Part shown: one piece after another, positions 41,201-49,070 of the stretch
Numbering within the stretch: position 1 is the first letter of the stretch
Layout: each line of letters begins with the position of its first letter
Origin: Bin87 sp965220505
GTDB lineage: Bacteria; Chloroflexota; Dehalococcoidia; Lucifugimonadales; UBA3495
DNA: 64,000 bases
Direction of reading: 5' to 3'
NCBI GenBank assembly: GCA_965220505.1
Contig: CBDCQE010000003.1
Location: 186,001-250,000 of the forward strand
Notes under the pieces: model-generated
Told to the model about the DNA's origin: nothing
The model's input: only the letters and a program-made list of their open reading frames with translations
The model's database searches: none
Made by a program: the position numbers and the translations under genes

Positions 41201-42884
41201 TCCCGTTGCTGCCGACGTCGGCAAGTTCATCAGGGCGCAAGCTTCCTATGACGACGGCGAGGGCACGGGCAAGCAGGCCCATGGGATCGCCAGCCAGGCG
41301 GTGCAGGGACGGGCCTCTAATGGAGCGCCGGAGTTCGACGAAGGCAGCGCCGCGACGCGTTCCCTGTCCGAAGACGCAGTATCCGGCTCCTGGGTCGGCG
41401 ACGGCGTTACGGCCACTGACCCGGAGAGCGACACGCTGACCTACTCTCTGGCCAGCGGGGACGACTCCGATCAGTTCGCCATCGATGCCGCCACTGGCCG
41501 GCTCCAGGTCGCTTCGGGCGCGACCCTTGACTACGAGACCGATCCCTCGCTCACCGTGGTGGTGCAGGTCTCCGACGGACTGGACGCGGACCACAACCAG
41601 GACGCAGCCATTGACGACACCATCACCGTCACCGTCAATCTCACCAACGTGGACGAGGCGGGTCGGGTGTTGCTGTCATCTCTAGAGCCCGAGGTGGACA
41701 GCGAGATCACGGCCACGCTGAACGATCCGGACGGGAGTGTCAGCGCGAGCAATTGGCAGTGGACTAAATCGTCGGACGACGGCAGCACTTGGACGGATAT
41801 CGTCGGCGCCATCTCCGCAACTTTTACGCCCACCTCAGACGAAGCTGAAATGCACCTGCGGGCCACGGTTTCCTACACCGACGGTGAGGGACCAGGCAAA
41901 AGCGCTTCCCGGGTGTCGACGGATGCGGTGGAGCCCGCCGTAACCGAAGCCATCCAACCGGACCCACCCGGGACGTCCACGGACCCGCAGGGGATTGACA
42001 CCAGTCTCACCTCGCTGACCCTCGCCGGCATACCCTTTTCCTTTGACAGCGACACCCTCTATTACGAAGTCAGCACCCCTAACTCGGACCGCCGCACCAG
42101 GGTAACCGCCGCGCCAACTGCCGAATCGGGCGTTTCGGTTTCGATTATCCCCTCCGACAGCAGGCCTTCCAGCAATGGCCACCAGGTCGATCTGAGCGTG
42201 GGCGTCAACTACGTCGTCGTAACTGTGACCCACGACGAAAGCAGCGAGTTGAGAGTCTACGTGGTGCAGGTAACCCGGGAGCCGTTGGCGCTGACTCCGG
42301 AAGACGATTGTTCGCAATACATCGTTGATCTGGCGCCGGTCCATTGCGGTTCCACCAAGTTTGCGGACTATCGGATTGAGAGCAACGGGAGTTATAGCAT
42401 CGACTGGAGCAAATGGGGCGACGCCCGCTCCAGCGTCACCGGATACACCGTGACCATCGAAGAGTATATGCGCCGGACCTACCACAAGAACGGACAGAGA
42501 GTGAGCGAAGCCGATCTGCAGAACGTCTATGAGGGTTGCGAATTCAGCAACGACGCCTGGGCTTGTGAAGGCCCGTTGGTTGACGTTTACCACGTGGACG
42601 GCGCGGGACAGCCGACCCAGCGCCACACGGTATTGAGCAATACCCACCAGACGGAGCTGAGCGGCACGCTCGGGTTCACCGGCGTCAGGGACGCCCAGGA
42701 AACCTTCCACCGTTGGAGCGGGGACCCTCATGATCCCAACAACGAGCCCACCGCCGTGGCGTACACCACCAAAACGTCCGAAGTTGACCGCTACCGGTTC
42801 GTCCCCCACACAGCAAACGGTGACCTCAAAACCAAGAAAATCACGATCGCCGGCGTGGCCTTCGCAAACCCCTTCGCTCCGTAG
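38241..42884 (+). CDS. Giant secreted protein: propeller-like repeats, cadherin-like and Ig-like domains
   Basis: 1,547 residues from the ATG at 38241, beginning with a signal-peptide-like helix (VRLSLVISLVSLIPLVALLA). Residues about 40-500 are ten or so repeats of roughly 48 residues built on GVWSGGSTMWVVDNADDQLI then AYSMATGARL, a beta-propeller-like pattern. Residues about 510-1290 alternate cadherin-like units (TEVDEGDTLTYSISG; SRFTVDSSTGDLYTK) with Ig-like units (LTDPDGSVTNLTWQW; FTPTSDEAEMHLRATVSY). About 1300-1400 is a cadherin-like beta-sandwich (SLTSLTLAGIPFSFDSDTLY). The last 150 residues, with several Cys, are unique. Acidic DxD-rich loops suggest calcium binding. It is probably a cell-surface adhesin or matrix protein. 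No sortase or T9SS tail is seen. Confidence 0.85.
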   Translation: MATITAWSNAVRLSLVISLVSLIPLVALLAGYDTVHGSVPNPSRGFDLDPDHDNARGVWSGGSTMWVVDNADDQLIAYSMATGARLADKDIDLTSSNSKPQGIWSDGSIIWVVDWDDTKLYAYNLDSGARMENRDIDLTGSNDGPRGVWGAFGIIMVVDKDDDHVYAYNQTSGQRQTGYEFDLAAGNDNPWGLWGGNNVIWVTDTSDDSVYAYDLVVRTPKPLLNLRLSLENRDPRGVTGNKSLMWVVDDEDKHVYAMRYKDFRHPDDEIDISGVVMPKGIWTDGTTIYVVDTGIGGGPGLVAYNVGDGSRNASKDVDLSHTGYTPMSVWSDGSQVWVQFAEHNSVKVYSLSTGTEISRNFPIILRHENGDAAGIWCDGATMWVSDSGDDKIYAYNFATGLDQTDKDFDLDSKNTDPGQIWGDGETLWVMDATDKHVYAYDLSTGARREGKEFRPVPDNNNLNGAITGHGLRFWVVDTQDDHLYAYGKANTPPSFSSNSAVFKIHHTLTGHNLIGPVPEVTEVDEGDTLTYSISGTDSSRFTVDSSTGDLYTKRDAGSFTAGAELSIKVSVSDGKNLLDGVSSSKDDTVNVTIRVLQNADPEFVTADGSVFTVSEDASAGDTVAQLNIADLDGDTPSYTLTYQNGDAHTPFTISGNQIKIATGESLDYESQDSYQLTLDISDGKDEDGNSDTTTDDSITVEIQVTNVDESGEVALGSAQPQVDTAIAASLTDPDGVNLENGNQVNWVVERSTDPESGTWTEVSDTDASSATFDYTPVTADVGNHLRFAASYWDNESDTTRKTAQVISTNTVLAAPPSNLPPAFNENAPITRSFPEDAEIGANVGLPVQATDPDDDTLRYGYNTVGTSRFQVNSVSGQINMNSNLLLSYERRPTSYIWVLVRDSKDQYGNADTEWDASALVKINITNVEEAGEVELTSDNPQVAVELAASLTDPDGSVTNLTWQWQTASSAQATTWTDITVATSEKYTPVAADVGKFIRAQASYDDGEGTGKQAHGIASQAVQGRASNGAPEFDEGSAATRSLSEDAVSGSWVGDGVTATDPESDTLTYSLASGDDSDQFAIDAATGRLQVASGATLDYETDPSLTVVVQVSDGLDADHNQDAAIDDTITVTVNLTNVDEAGRVLLSSLEPEVDSEITATLNDPDGSVSASNWQWTKSSDDGSTWTDIVGAISATFTPTSDEAEMHLRATVSYTDGEGPGKSASRVSTDAVEPAVTEAIQPDPPGTSTDPQGIDTSLTSLTLAGIPFSFDSDTLYYEVSTPNSDRRTRVTAAPTAESGVSVSIIPSDSRPSSNGHQVDLSVGVNYVVVTVTHDESSELRVYVVQVTREPLALTPEDDCSQYIVDLAPVHCGSTKFADYRIESNGSYSIDWSKWGDARSSVTGYTVTIEEYMRRTYHKNGQRVSEADLQNVYEGCEFSNDAWACEGPLVDVYHVDGAGQPTQRHTVLSNTHQTELSGTLGFTGVRDAQETFHRWSGDPHDPNNEPTAVAYTTKTSEVDRYRFVPHTANGDLKTKKITIAGVAFANPFAP

Positions 42885-42937
42885 CCGGCAGGCTGCGCCT
42901 CGTCAAACCGGCGACATCCCTCACGCGTGCCCTGCTG

Positions 42938-43006
42938 GTCATCGCGAGGAGCGAAGTCCGCCTCTGGCGGACTCGCAATGACAGCTCTGACGAAAATGGG
43001 TACGCG
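42938..43006. repeat. Palindromic interspersed repeat carrying a nested micro-palindrome
   Basis: An outer 11-bp inverted repeat, gtcatcgcgag (42938-42948) with ctcgcaatgac (42972-42982; one mismatch), surrounds agtccgcc-tct-ggcggact (42955-42973). The tail atgggtacgcg (42996-43006) matches the ends of the copies at 4617-4627 and 43868-43891. Confidence 0.65.
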
Positions 43007-43142
43007 CGAGTGACCGCCGGTGAAGGCTGCGCAATCCGGCATGTGCGGGTTGATCGCAACCGGTCCACGTAGGTCCTGATCCAGACGCTCTTCGCGCCCA
43101 ATCCGGCCCAACGCGCCAACGGACCGGTGAAACCCACGCGGT

Positions 43143-43637
43143 ATGATGGGGCACCTTGTCCGAACTCTCCGACTGGACGAGGCCCACGCCTACGACGGCG
43201 CGCTGGGCACCCACTGCCTCTACCTGCTGCACCGCCTGCAGCAGAAGCGCCGGGAGCTCATGGCGCAGCTCGAGCCGCTGCGGGTGATCGCCGCCAGTGC
43301 CACCATCCACAACCCGGCTCAGCATCTCGAAACGCTGACCGGTCTCGCCTTCCAGTTGGTGAACGACCGCTACAATGGCAGCCCCCGGTCCGAGCTCACC
43401 GTGCAGCACGTGGTCGGCCGGGATCCTCGCGACGAGGGCTGGCGGGACTTGCAGGCGGCGGTGCGGGAGGTGACCAGTGAGGGTCCCGACTGGGACTACA
43501 TCGCCTTCATCGACGACCGGCAGCTGGCGGAGCGGTCCGCCGTGGGCATCGAAGCGGCCAGGAGCATCACCTGGGGCTGTTCCCCAATCGCGGCGCCCTG
43601 CGCGTTTGGTACTGTGCTGACCTGTCCAGCAACGTAG
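43143..43637 (+). pseudogene. Fragment of a DEAH-box superfamily 2 helicase
   Basis: About 164 residues with motif II LRLDEAHAYDGALGTHCLYL and motif III VIAASATIHNPAQHLETLTG followed by LAF, then NDRYNGSPRSELTVQHV. The Walker A part should lie upstream but is missing, and after SERSAVGIEA-like sequence the family resemblance stops (WGCSPIAAPC onward). The pattern is that of large DUF1998/YprA- or DrmA-type helicases, usually 800 or more residues, so this is an internal scrap. It lies inside the tRNA-bounded segment, about 90 bp from the tRNA-Phe end. Confidence 0.65.
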
Positions 43638-43722
43638 GCTCGTGTCGGTTTGTCCCACGTTGCGACGGGTCAGCGAGCGATCCCAGCTATTTTTGAACTT
43701 GGATGGCGATCCTATTCAGAAA

Positions 43723-43744
43723 GTGGTGCCGAGGGGCGGATTCG
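43723..43744 (-). repeat. 22-bp direct repeat at the tRNA-Phe 3' end (att-like)
   Basis: Identical to 32961-32982, in the same orientation and 10.76 kb away. It overlaps the last 21 nt of the tRNA gene plus one base beyond. Confidence 0.8.
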
Positions 43745-43800
43745 AACCACCGACACCGGCATTTTCAGTGCCGTGCTCTACCAGGCTGAGCTACCTCGGC
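43724..43800 (-). tRNA. tRNA-Phe (GAA), CCA encoded
   Basis: On the minus strand the sequence runs from GCCGAGG (43794-43800) to CCTCGGC-A-CCA (43724-43734), a perfect 7-bp acceptor stem. D-arm GCTC/GAGC, anticodon arm CGGCA-CTGAAAA-TGCCG (anticodon GAA) and T-arm GGTGG-TTCGAAT-CCGCC all fold. The length of 77 nt includes the encoded CCA. Its 3' end is duplicated at 32961-32982. Confidence 0.97.
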
Positions 43801-43867
43801 TGAAGGGAGGTTAATCATAGACGGCGGCATCGGCCGTGTCAATTCAGTCTGCTCGTTCGCAAGCGTC

Positions 43868-43891
43868 TCGCAATGACAAACCGGGTACGCG
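43868..43891. repeat. Partial copy of the interspersed palindromic repeat
   Basis: tcgcaatgacaaaccgggta followed by cgcg resembles the tail at 4608-4630 (tcgatgacaaactgggtacg) and that near 43000. It lies between tRNA-Phe and the Uma2 gene, beside a degenerate ttcgcaagcgtc half. Confidence 0.55.
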
Positions 43892-44039
43892 TTCGGAGCG
43901 GGCTGACCGGGGCAGGCATAGCACCATCACGCCGGGGCCCCGCTGTCTGCAGACCGCCGCATGGGGTAGAATGCCCGGCACGCCTAACGCCTTTCCCGGA
44001 GCCGCAGAGCGGAGCCGACCGACCGCCGCCAGGTGCGAT

Positions 44040-44747
44040 ATGACCACGCCCGACACCTTCGCCAAGACGCCCCCAGCCCCGGGCCGCTTCCGGTTGCCCG
44101 ACATCCCCGAGCGGGAACCCGACGACATGACATCCGCCGAGCACCTCAGCGAAACCGGCCTGCACCACCATCTGAAGCAGTTCCTGGGCAATCCCGAGAC
44201 CACCATCGTGTCCGGGGAGAAGTACATGATGGCCAGGCGTGGCGCCGAGATGAGGTATCCCGACCTGATGGTGGCCTTCGATGTGGACCCGGCCGCCTAC
44301 CGGGAGACCAACGGCTACGTGATCTCGGAGCAGGGCAAGCCGCCGGACCTGGTGCTCGAGATAGCATCCCGGCGAACGGCACGAATTGACGTTGGGGCGA
44401 AGCGCGAGTTCTACGAGAGGCTGGGGATACCGGAGTACTGGCGGTTCGACGCTACGGGTGAGTTCCACGGCGCGAGACTGGCTGGCGACCGGCTGGTGGA
44501 CGGGCGGTACGAACCAATCGACATCGCCGAGTTGGCTGGCGAAGTGTTGCAGGGCCATAGCGAGGTACTGAACCTGGACTGGCGATGGGAAGAAGGCCAA
44601 CTGGGCTGCTACGATCCCGCGACGGCGTTGCACATCGCCACCTTTGACACCGAGCGTGCCCGCGCTGACGCCGCCGAGGCCGAACTCGCCGCCGTGAGCG
44701 CCCGGGTCCGCGAGCTGGAGGCGCTGCTGCGCCAGCAGAATCCCTGA
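44040..44747 (+). CDS. Uma2 family protein with C-terminal coiled coil
   Basis: The start at 44040 (MTTPDTFAKTPPAPGRFRLP), after an AGGTG, gives 235 residues. PD-(D/E)XK core elements are RYPDLMVAFDVDPAAYRE, PPDLVLEIASRRTARIDVGA and KREFYERLGIPEYWRFD. The last 40 residues (FDTERARADAAEAELAAVSA, then RVRELEALLRQ) form a coiled coil, a common addition in Chloroflexota and cyanobacterial Uma2 proteins. No established activity is known. It is upstream of the DUF5678-like/retropepsin pair (80-bp gap). Confidence 0.87.
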   Translation: MTTPDTFAKTPPAPGRFRLPDIPEREPDDMTSAEHLSETGLHHHLKQFLGNPETTIVSGEKYMMARRGAEMRYPDLMVAFDVDPAAYRETNGYVISEQGKPPDLVLEIASRRTARIDVGAKREFYERLGIPEYWRFDATGEFHGARLAGDRLVDGRYEPIDIAELAGEVLQGHSEVLNLDWRWEEGQLGCYDPATALHIATFDTERARADAAEAELAAVSARVRELEALLRQQNP

Positions 44748-44827
44748 CGCCCGGGGTGACAACATCCCAAAATCGCCCGGCGGCGCATAATGCTGCCTGT
44801 GGAACAGCGCCCTGAAGGGGAGTGAAA

Positions 44828-45100
44828 ATGGCTACGCCAGCCCGCCGCCCGCGCGAGGAGACCGCCCGCCTGGGCAAGGAGATCTACCAGCGAGACATAC
44901 GGCCGCTGGTCGAGGCCGATCACCACGGGAAGGTCATCGCCATTGACGTGGACAGCGGGGACTACGCCGTCGCCGATACTGCGAGTGCTGCGGCGAAGCG
45001 CCTCCGGGCAGAGCGCCCCGACGCCGGTGTCTGGCTGATGCGGGTTGGATACCCAACGCTGCGGCGCTTCGGGGGCTATTACTCGCGGAGGCCCGGGTGA
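44828..45100 (+). CDS. DUF5678-like small protein
   Basis: 90 residues from the ATG at 44828 (MATPARRPREETARLGKEIY), preceded by AAGGGGAG; a GTG two codons upstream is an alternative. The core GKVIAIDVDSGDYAVADTAS, then AAAKRLRAERPDAGVWLMRV, fits the small DUF5678-type family often encoded immediately before clan AA aspartic proteases. Its stop overlaps the next start (GTGA at 45097-45100), so the pair is probably translationally coupled and may form a complex. I find no catalytic motif; it may be an antitoxin or adapter-like partner, which is speculation. Confidence 0.72.
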   Translation: MATPARRPREETARLGKEIYQRDIRPLVEADHHGKVIAIDVDSGDYAVADTASAAAKRLRAERPDAGVWLMRVGYPTLRRFGGYYSRRPG

Positions 45101-45468
45101 TAGAGGGGACCGTGAATGCTCACTATGAAGCTGTCATCGCCCTTCCACTGCTGGGACCAGCGGGGCGGGTGCGGGAAATCGAGGTTGTGATCGACACCGG
45201 CTACAACGGCTTCCTGACTTTGCCTCCGGACTTGGTGGCAGAGTTGGAGCTGCCATTGGTGGGTACAAGCCAGGCGACACTGGCCAACGGGGACATGGAG
45301 GACTTCAATGTTCACGATGTCACGGTGCTGTGGGACGGTATGCCGAGAGATATAGAAGCCGACGGGATGGGAGTAGTCCCCCTCGTCGGCATGGCCCTCC
45401 TCGACGGCCACAACTTGAACATTGCAGTGGCCGACGGCGGACGTGTCGTCATCGAAGCCATGGCGTGA
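45097..45468 (+). CDS. Retropepsin-like aspartic protease (clan AA), partner of the DUF5678-like protein
   Basis: 123 residues starting at the GTG at 45097. The active site is EIEVVIDTGYNGFLTLPPDL, with an intact DTG, and the closing block is VPLVGMALLDGHNLNIAVAD. This subgroup (DTGYNGFLTL) differs from the three proteins at 8.2-9.8 kb. Its start overlaps the stop of the DUF5678-like gene by four bases. A strong terminator follows about 60 bp later, so the two-gene unit (or three with Uma2) is transcriptionally closed. Confidence 0.85.
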   Translation: MIEGTVNAHYEAVIALPLLGPAGRVREIEVVIDTGYNGFLTLPPDLVAELELPLVGTSQATLANGDMEDFNVHDVTVLWDGMPRDIEADGMGVVPLVGMALLDGHNLNIAVADGGRVVIEAMA

Positions 45469-45527
45469 CGCCGCGCCGAACCCCGGTCATAGCGCACCCC
45501 GCCGGGACAGGCAATGGTCCCTAGTGT

Positions 45528-45558
45528 GAGGCCCGCAGTCGCGGGCCTCTTTTCGTTT
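45528..45558 (+). terminator. Intrinsic terminator after the DUF5678/retropepsin pair
   Basis: Perfect 9-bp stem gaggcccgc-agtc-gcgggcctc (45528-45549) followed by ttttcgtttt. This is a textbook rho-independent terminator for rightward transcription. Confidence 0.87.
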
Positions 45559-45602
45559 TGGCGCGCCTCGCCCGCGTGCGCACCCGCTTTCGTTGGGGAG
45601 TT

Positions 45603-45712
45603 GTCAGAAGCAGGATTTGCGGGATTTTGTGATTGGACAGGATTGGGAGGGCTTCATCAGGGAACGGTTCCAATTCTGGTAATCCTCAAATCTTGAAAAT
45701 CCTGCTTCTGAC
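45603..45712. mobile_element. MITE-like palindromic element, copy 1
   Basis: 110 bp bounded by a perfect 16-bp inverted repeat: gtcagaagcaggattt (45603-45618) with aaatcctgcttctgac (45697-45712). The interior (gcgggattttgtgattggac and ggaacggttccaattctggt) is closely similar to copy 2 at 49071-49182 in the same orientation. No coding capacity, so it must be mobilised in trans. The two copies flank the GLUG/LRR gene. Confidence 0.8.
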
Positions 45713-45904
45713 GGTTCCGTGCCGGACGCCGGCGGCTGGGCGGGTGATTTGGGCGCAAATGGGGGGAATCGGGCGAAATCGGGGTGAGGTTATGGAGATG
45801 TGATCAAAAACTCGCAGTAGATTGTGCTTCGGTCATGCAGTTTTGCGGTATAGTACGGGCCGAGTTACGGTGACGAGACCAGCCGGACTAGGAGGGCACT
45901 CACC
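45713..45904. promoter_or_regulatory. Leader of the GLUG/LRR surface protein gene
   Basis: No gene is seen. A TATAGT (45849-45854) could be a -10 box, but the spacing to TTGTGC (45822-45827) is 21 bp, too long for a normal promoter. A clear GGAGGG (45891-45896) lies 8 nt before the ATG at 45905. Confidence 0.35.
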
Positions 45905-48900
45905 ATGTTCCGCCGTGAAAACCCCATACCTGTCAGCCCCCCTCCGATCTTTAGGATAGTGAAACTTACATCGTGGCGCGCGCTGTTCGCGCTGCTGGCG
46001 ATTGGGCTGCTGGCCGCAGGAGTGGCCGGCTTTTTCATGTCCGGCGCAGTCGCACAGGCCCAGGAGCAGGAGACGGTCCTGCCGTCCAGCTACGATGCCG
46101 ACGGCGACGGGCTGATTGAGATCAGCAGCCTGGACCAGCTCAACGCCGTCCGTTGGGACCTGGACGGCGACGGCGTACCCTCGGCAGGCAACGCGGACGC
46201 CTATTCCGCCGTCTTCCCGGTTGCCGACGAAGGCTCGGTATGCCCCGCCGACGCCACCTGTACAGGGTACGAGCTGACGACAGACCTGGACTTCGACGAG
46301 AACGATGACGGTGAAATCACCAGCGCCGACAGCGCATACTGGAACGACGGGGTGGGGTGGACCCCCATCGGCGGGTATGCCGCCGTGTTCGAAGGCAACG
46401 GCCACACCATCGCCAACCTGTTCATCAGACGCGCAGCCGATTACGCGGGGCTGTTCGGCTCAGTGGGAGACGGCGGCATAGTGCGCAACTTGGCGCTTAC
46501 GGGCGTATCCGTCAGCGGTGGGGACTTCGTGGGCGGGCTGGCTGGATACAGCACTGGAGCGATCATCGCCAGCTACGCCACGGGTTCGGTCAACGGTAGT
46601 TCCTCAGTGGGAGGTCTGGCTGGATACAACACTGGAAGGATCGTCTCCAGCCATGCTGCGGGTTCGGTCAGCGGCACAAACGACGTGGGCGGTTTGGTTG
46701 GATACAACATTGGAGGGATCATCGCCAGCTACGCCACGAGTTCGGTCAGCGGTAGTTCCTCCGTAGGGGGCTTGGCCGGGAAAGGCCAGGGCAGGATTAT
46801 CAACGCCAGCTACGCCACGGGTTCGGTCAGCGGTAGTTTCTCCGTGGGGGGACTGGTCGGACATAACAGTGCAAAGATCAGCGCCAGTTACGCCACGGGC
46901 TCGGTCAGCGGTAAATCCGACGCGGGTGGCCTGATCGGAAAAAACAGTGGAAGGATCAGCGCCAGTTACGCCACGGGTTCGGTCAACGGCACACAGGCTG
47001 TGGGCGGCCTGGTTGGAGAAAACACCGGAAGGATCAGCGCCAGCTACGCCATGGGCTCGGCCAGCGGTACAAAAGGCGTGGGCGGCTTGACCGGATACCA
47101 CACATACGGAGGGATCAAAGCCAGTTACGCCACGGGTTCGGTCAGCGGCACAGAATATGCAGGTGGCCTGGTTGGATATTACCACTCTTACCTTGGAACG
47201 ATCAGCGCCAGCTACTTCGACGCTCAGACATCCGGCCGGGCGATTGCCGTGGGCAATGACGATACCGACAAAAACGGGGCCATCGACGGCGCTGAGACCG
47301 CCTCCTCCGGCGCCACTCCCCAGACCACTGCCGCGCTCCAGTCCCCCACCGGGTATACCGGCATTTACTCCGACTGGAACCTGGACCTGAACGCCAACTC
47401 TCAGCCGGATAGCCCCTGGGACTTCGGCACGGCGTCCCAGTATCCGGCGTTGAAGGGGGCCTCCAACTGGCAGGATTTTGGCTATCAGACGCGCCGGCCG
47501 CTCTCCCTGACCTCCAGTATCTCCGGGCTCCAGGCAACGCTGAGTTGGGACGACATCACCGAAACGGCGTGGACCGGCACGCCACGGGCATCCTACGCCC
47601 TTTATAGGGACGGCGAGAAGGTGCCCGACTACGACGAAAGTTCACGCTCCTACACCGATACTAGCCTCACCCTGGGCCAGCAGTACACCTACCAGGTGGC
47701 TCTGCTGCTGGACGGTGTGGAACACCGCCGCAGCAACGAGGTCTTTACAACGATCAGCGAACCGCTCTCCTTTGGCGACGCACAGCACTACAATTACTAC
47801 TGGTATCAGAACCAGCACAACGGCCGGCTGGACCTGCCCACGGCCACAGGCGGCGTTCTTCCACTGACCTACACTGTCAGCCCCGACCTGTCCCCCGGCC
47901 TGGTCTTTGACTCTGGCTATCTCACCATCGATGGAATTCCCACCGAGACCCAGGAGCGCATCCAGTACGCCTACACGGTCACCGACGCCAACGGCGACAC
48001 GGCGTCGCTGTCCTTCAGCATCCTGGTGGCGCCGGATCCAACGACGGTCGCCGAGACCAGCCCGGTGACGGTGAGCGCAACCAGCCTTTCCATCCGCGAG
48101 GGCGACCCCGCCGCAACCTACACCGTGACGCTGGAGGTGGGGCCTACGGAGAACGTGGTCATCGCGATCAGCAGCAACAACGGCGACGTTACGGCGCAGC
48201 CGTCCAGCCTCACCTTCACCACCGGCAACTGGCAGACGGCACAGACAGTAAGCGTCAGCGCCGGCCAGGACGACGACCGGGTGGACGACACCGCCACCTT
48301 CAGCCACAGCGCCAGCGGCGGCAACTACGACGGCGTTACGGTGGCGTCCGTAACCGTCAGCGTAACCGACGATGACAGCGACCGGGAGGTGCTGCGGGAC
48401 TTCTACAACGCCACCGGCGGTCAGAGCTGGACCAACATCGGCAACTGGCTGAGCGACAAACCGCTGGGTGAGTGGCACGGTGTAACCACCAACGGATCGG
48501 GGCAAGTAACTGGGCTGGCCCTCCGGGACAACGGACTGAGCGGGTCGCTGCCCGCCACATTGGGCAAGATGGAACACCTGCAAGTCCTGTCCCTGGACCG
48601 CAACAACATCAGCGGTAGCCTACCCGCCGAGTTCGGCAACCTGTCCAACCTGACCCGGCTGGCGATGAACCGGAACAGTCTCAGCGGTGCCATACCGTCG
48701 CAGTTGGGCAACCTGTCCAACCTGGGCATCATCGGCTTGGCGCGGAACAGCCTGAGCGGGTCGCTGCCCACCAGCCTGGGCAACCTGAGCAGTTTGACCA
48801 AGGTGTCGCTGCACGACAACACCGGGTTGAGCGGGGCGCTGCCGTCGGGGTTCACCAACCTGGCGAACCTGCAACGGCTGGCCATCGCCAACACCGGGTT

Positions 48901-48994
48901 GTGTCTCCCGGACACCCAGGCGTTCGACGACTGGCTGGCCGGCGTTCCCGACAAGCCCGGGATCGACGGGCTGACGGACTGCGCCTCGCCATAG
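45905..48994 (+). CDS. Secreted GLUG / Calx-beta / leucine-rich-repeat surface protein
   Basis: 1,029 residues. The signal-anchor WRALFALLAIGLLAAGVAGF follows a 25-residue basic N-region. Next come SYDADGDGLIEISSLDQLNA, GYELTTDLDFDENDDGEITS and FEGNGHTIANLFIRRAADYA, the usual lead-in to GLUG repeats. About nine GLUG units follow (around 190-430), each SYATGSVSGSSSVGGLAGYN-like, then a fibronectin-III-like region (about 520-610), a putative Ig-like domain, a Calx-beta-like unit (TVSATSLSIREGDPAATYTV) and a plant-type LRR array (about 830-1020; LSGSLPAEFGNLSNLTRLAM). It ends shortly after the LRR cap. It is probably an extracellular adhesion or binding protein. It starts at 45905 with a good ribosome-binding site. 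The DNA of the GLUG units is repetitive. Confidence 0.87.
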   Translation: MFRRENPIPVSPPPIFRIVKLTSWRALFALLAIGLLAAGVAGFFMSGAVAQAQEQETVLPSSYDADGDGLIEISSLDQLNAVRWDLDGDGVPSAGNADAYSAVFPVADEGSVCPADATCTGYELTTDLDFDENDDGEITSADSAYWNDGVGWTPIGGYAAVFEGNGHTIANLFIRRAADYAGLFGSVGDGGIVRNLALTGVSVSGGDFVGGLAGYSTGAIIASYATGSVNGSSSVGGLAGYNTGRIVSSHAAGSVSGTNDVGGLVGYNIGGIIASYATSSVSGSSSVGGLAGKGQGRIINASYATGSVSGSFSVGGLVGHNSAKISASYATGSVSGKSDAGGLIGKNSGRISASYATGSVNGTQAVGGLVGENTGRISASYAMGSASGTKGVGGLTGYHTYGGIKASYATGSVSGTEYAGGLVGYYHSYLGTISASYFDAQTSGRAIAVGNDDTDKNGAIDGAETASSGATPQTTAALQSPTGYTGIYSDWNLDLNANSQPDSPWDFGTASQYPALKGASNWQDFGYQTRRPLSLTSSISGLQATLSWDDITETAWTGTPRASYALYRDGEKVPDYDESSRSYTDTSLTLGQQYTYQVALLLDGVEHRRSNEVFTTISEPLSFGDAQHYNYYWYQNQHNGRLDLPTATGGVLPLTYTVSPDLSPGLVFDSGYLTIDGIPTETQERIQYAYTVTDANGDTASLSFSILVAPDPTTVAETSPVTVSATSLSIREGDPAATYTVTLEVGPTENVVIAISSNNGDVTAQPSSLTFTTGNWQTAQTVSVSAGQDDDRVDDTATFSHSASGGNYDGVTVASVTVSVTDDDSDREVLRDFYNATGGQSWTNIGNWLSDKPLGEWHGVTTNGSGQVTGLALRDNGLSGSLPATLGKMEHLQVLSLDRNNISGSLPAEFGNLSNLTRLAMNRNSLSGAIPSQLGNLSNLGIIGLARNSLSGSLPTSLGNLSSLTKVSLHDNTGLSGALPSGFTNLANLQRLAIANTGLCLPDTQAFDDWLAGVPDKPGIDGLTDCASP

Positions 48995-49030
48995 GCGCAG
49001 GGCAGCCACGGTGCCAACCAACCACGGAAG

Positions 49031-49053
49031 CGCGGACGTTACAGTCCGCGTTT
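49031..49053 (+). terminator. Hairpin after the GLUG/LRR gene
   Basis: cgcggac (49031-49037) pairs with gtccgcg (49044-49050), 7 bp with a 6-nt loop, followed by tttcc. A short U-run makes it a moderate terminator, 37 bp after the stop. Confidence 0.55.
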
Positions 49054-49070
49054 CCATTGGCGGGGGGGAA

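Noticed and set aside
42939..43658. A leftward 239-residue open frame across the helicase scrap
   Set aside because: It is antisense to recognisable DEAH helicase motifs and runs through a palindromic repeat.
32983..43722. Prophage or conjugative element
   Set aside because: No integrase, structural phage, relaxase or mating-pair genes are seen; only the tRNA repeats indicate past integration.
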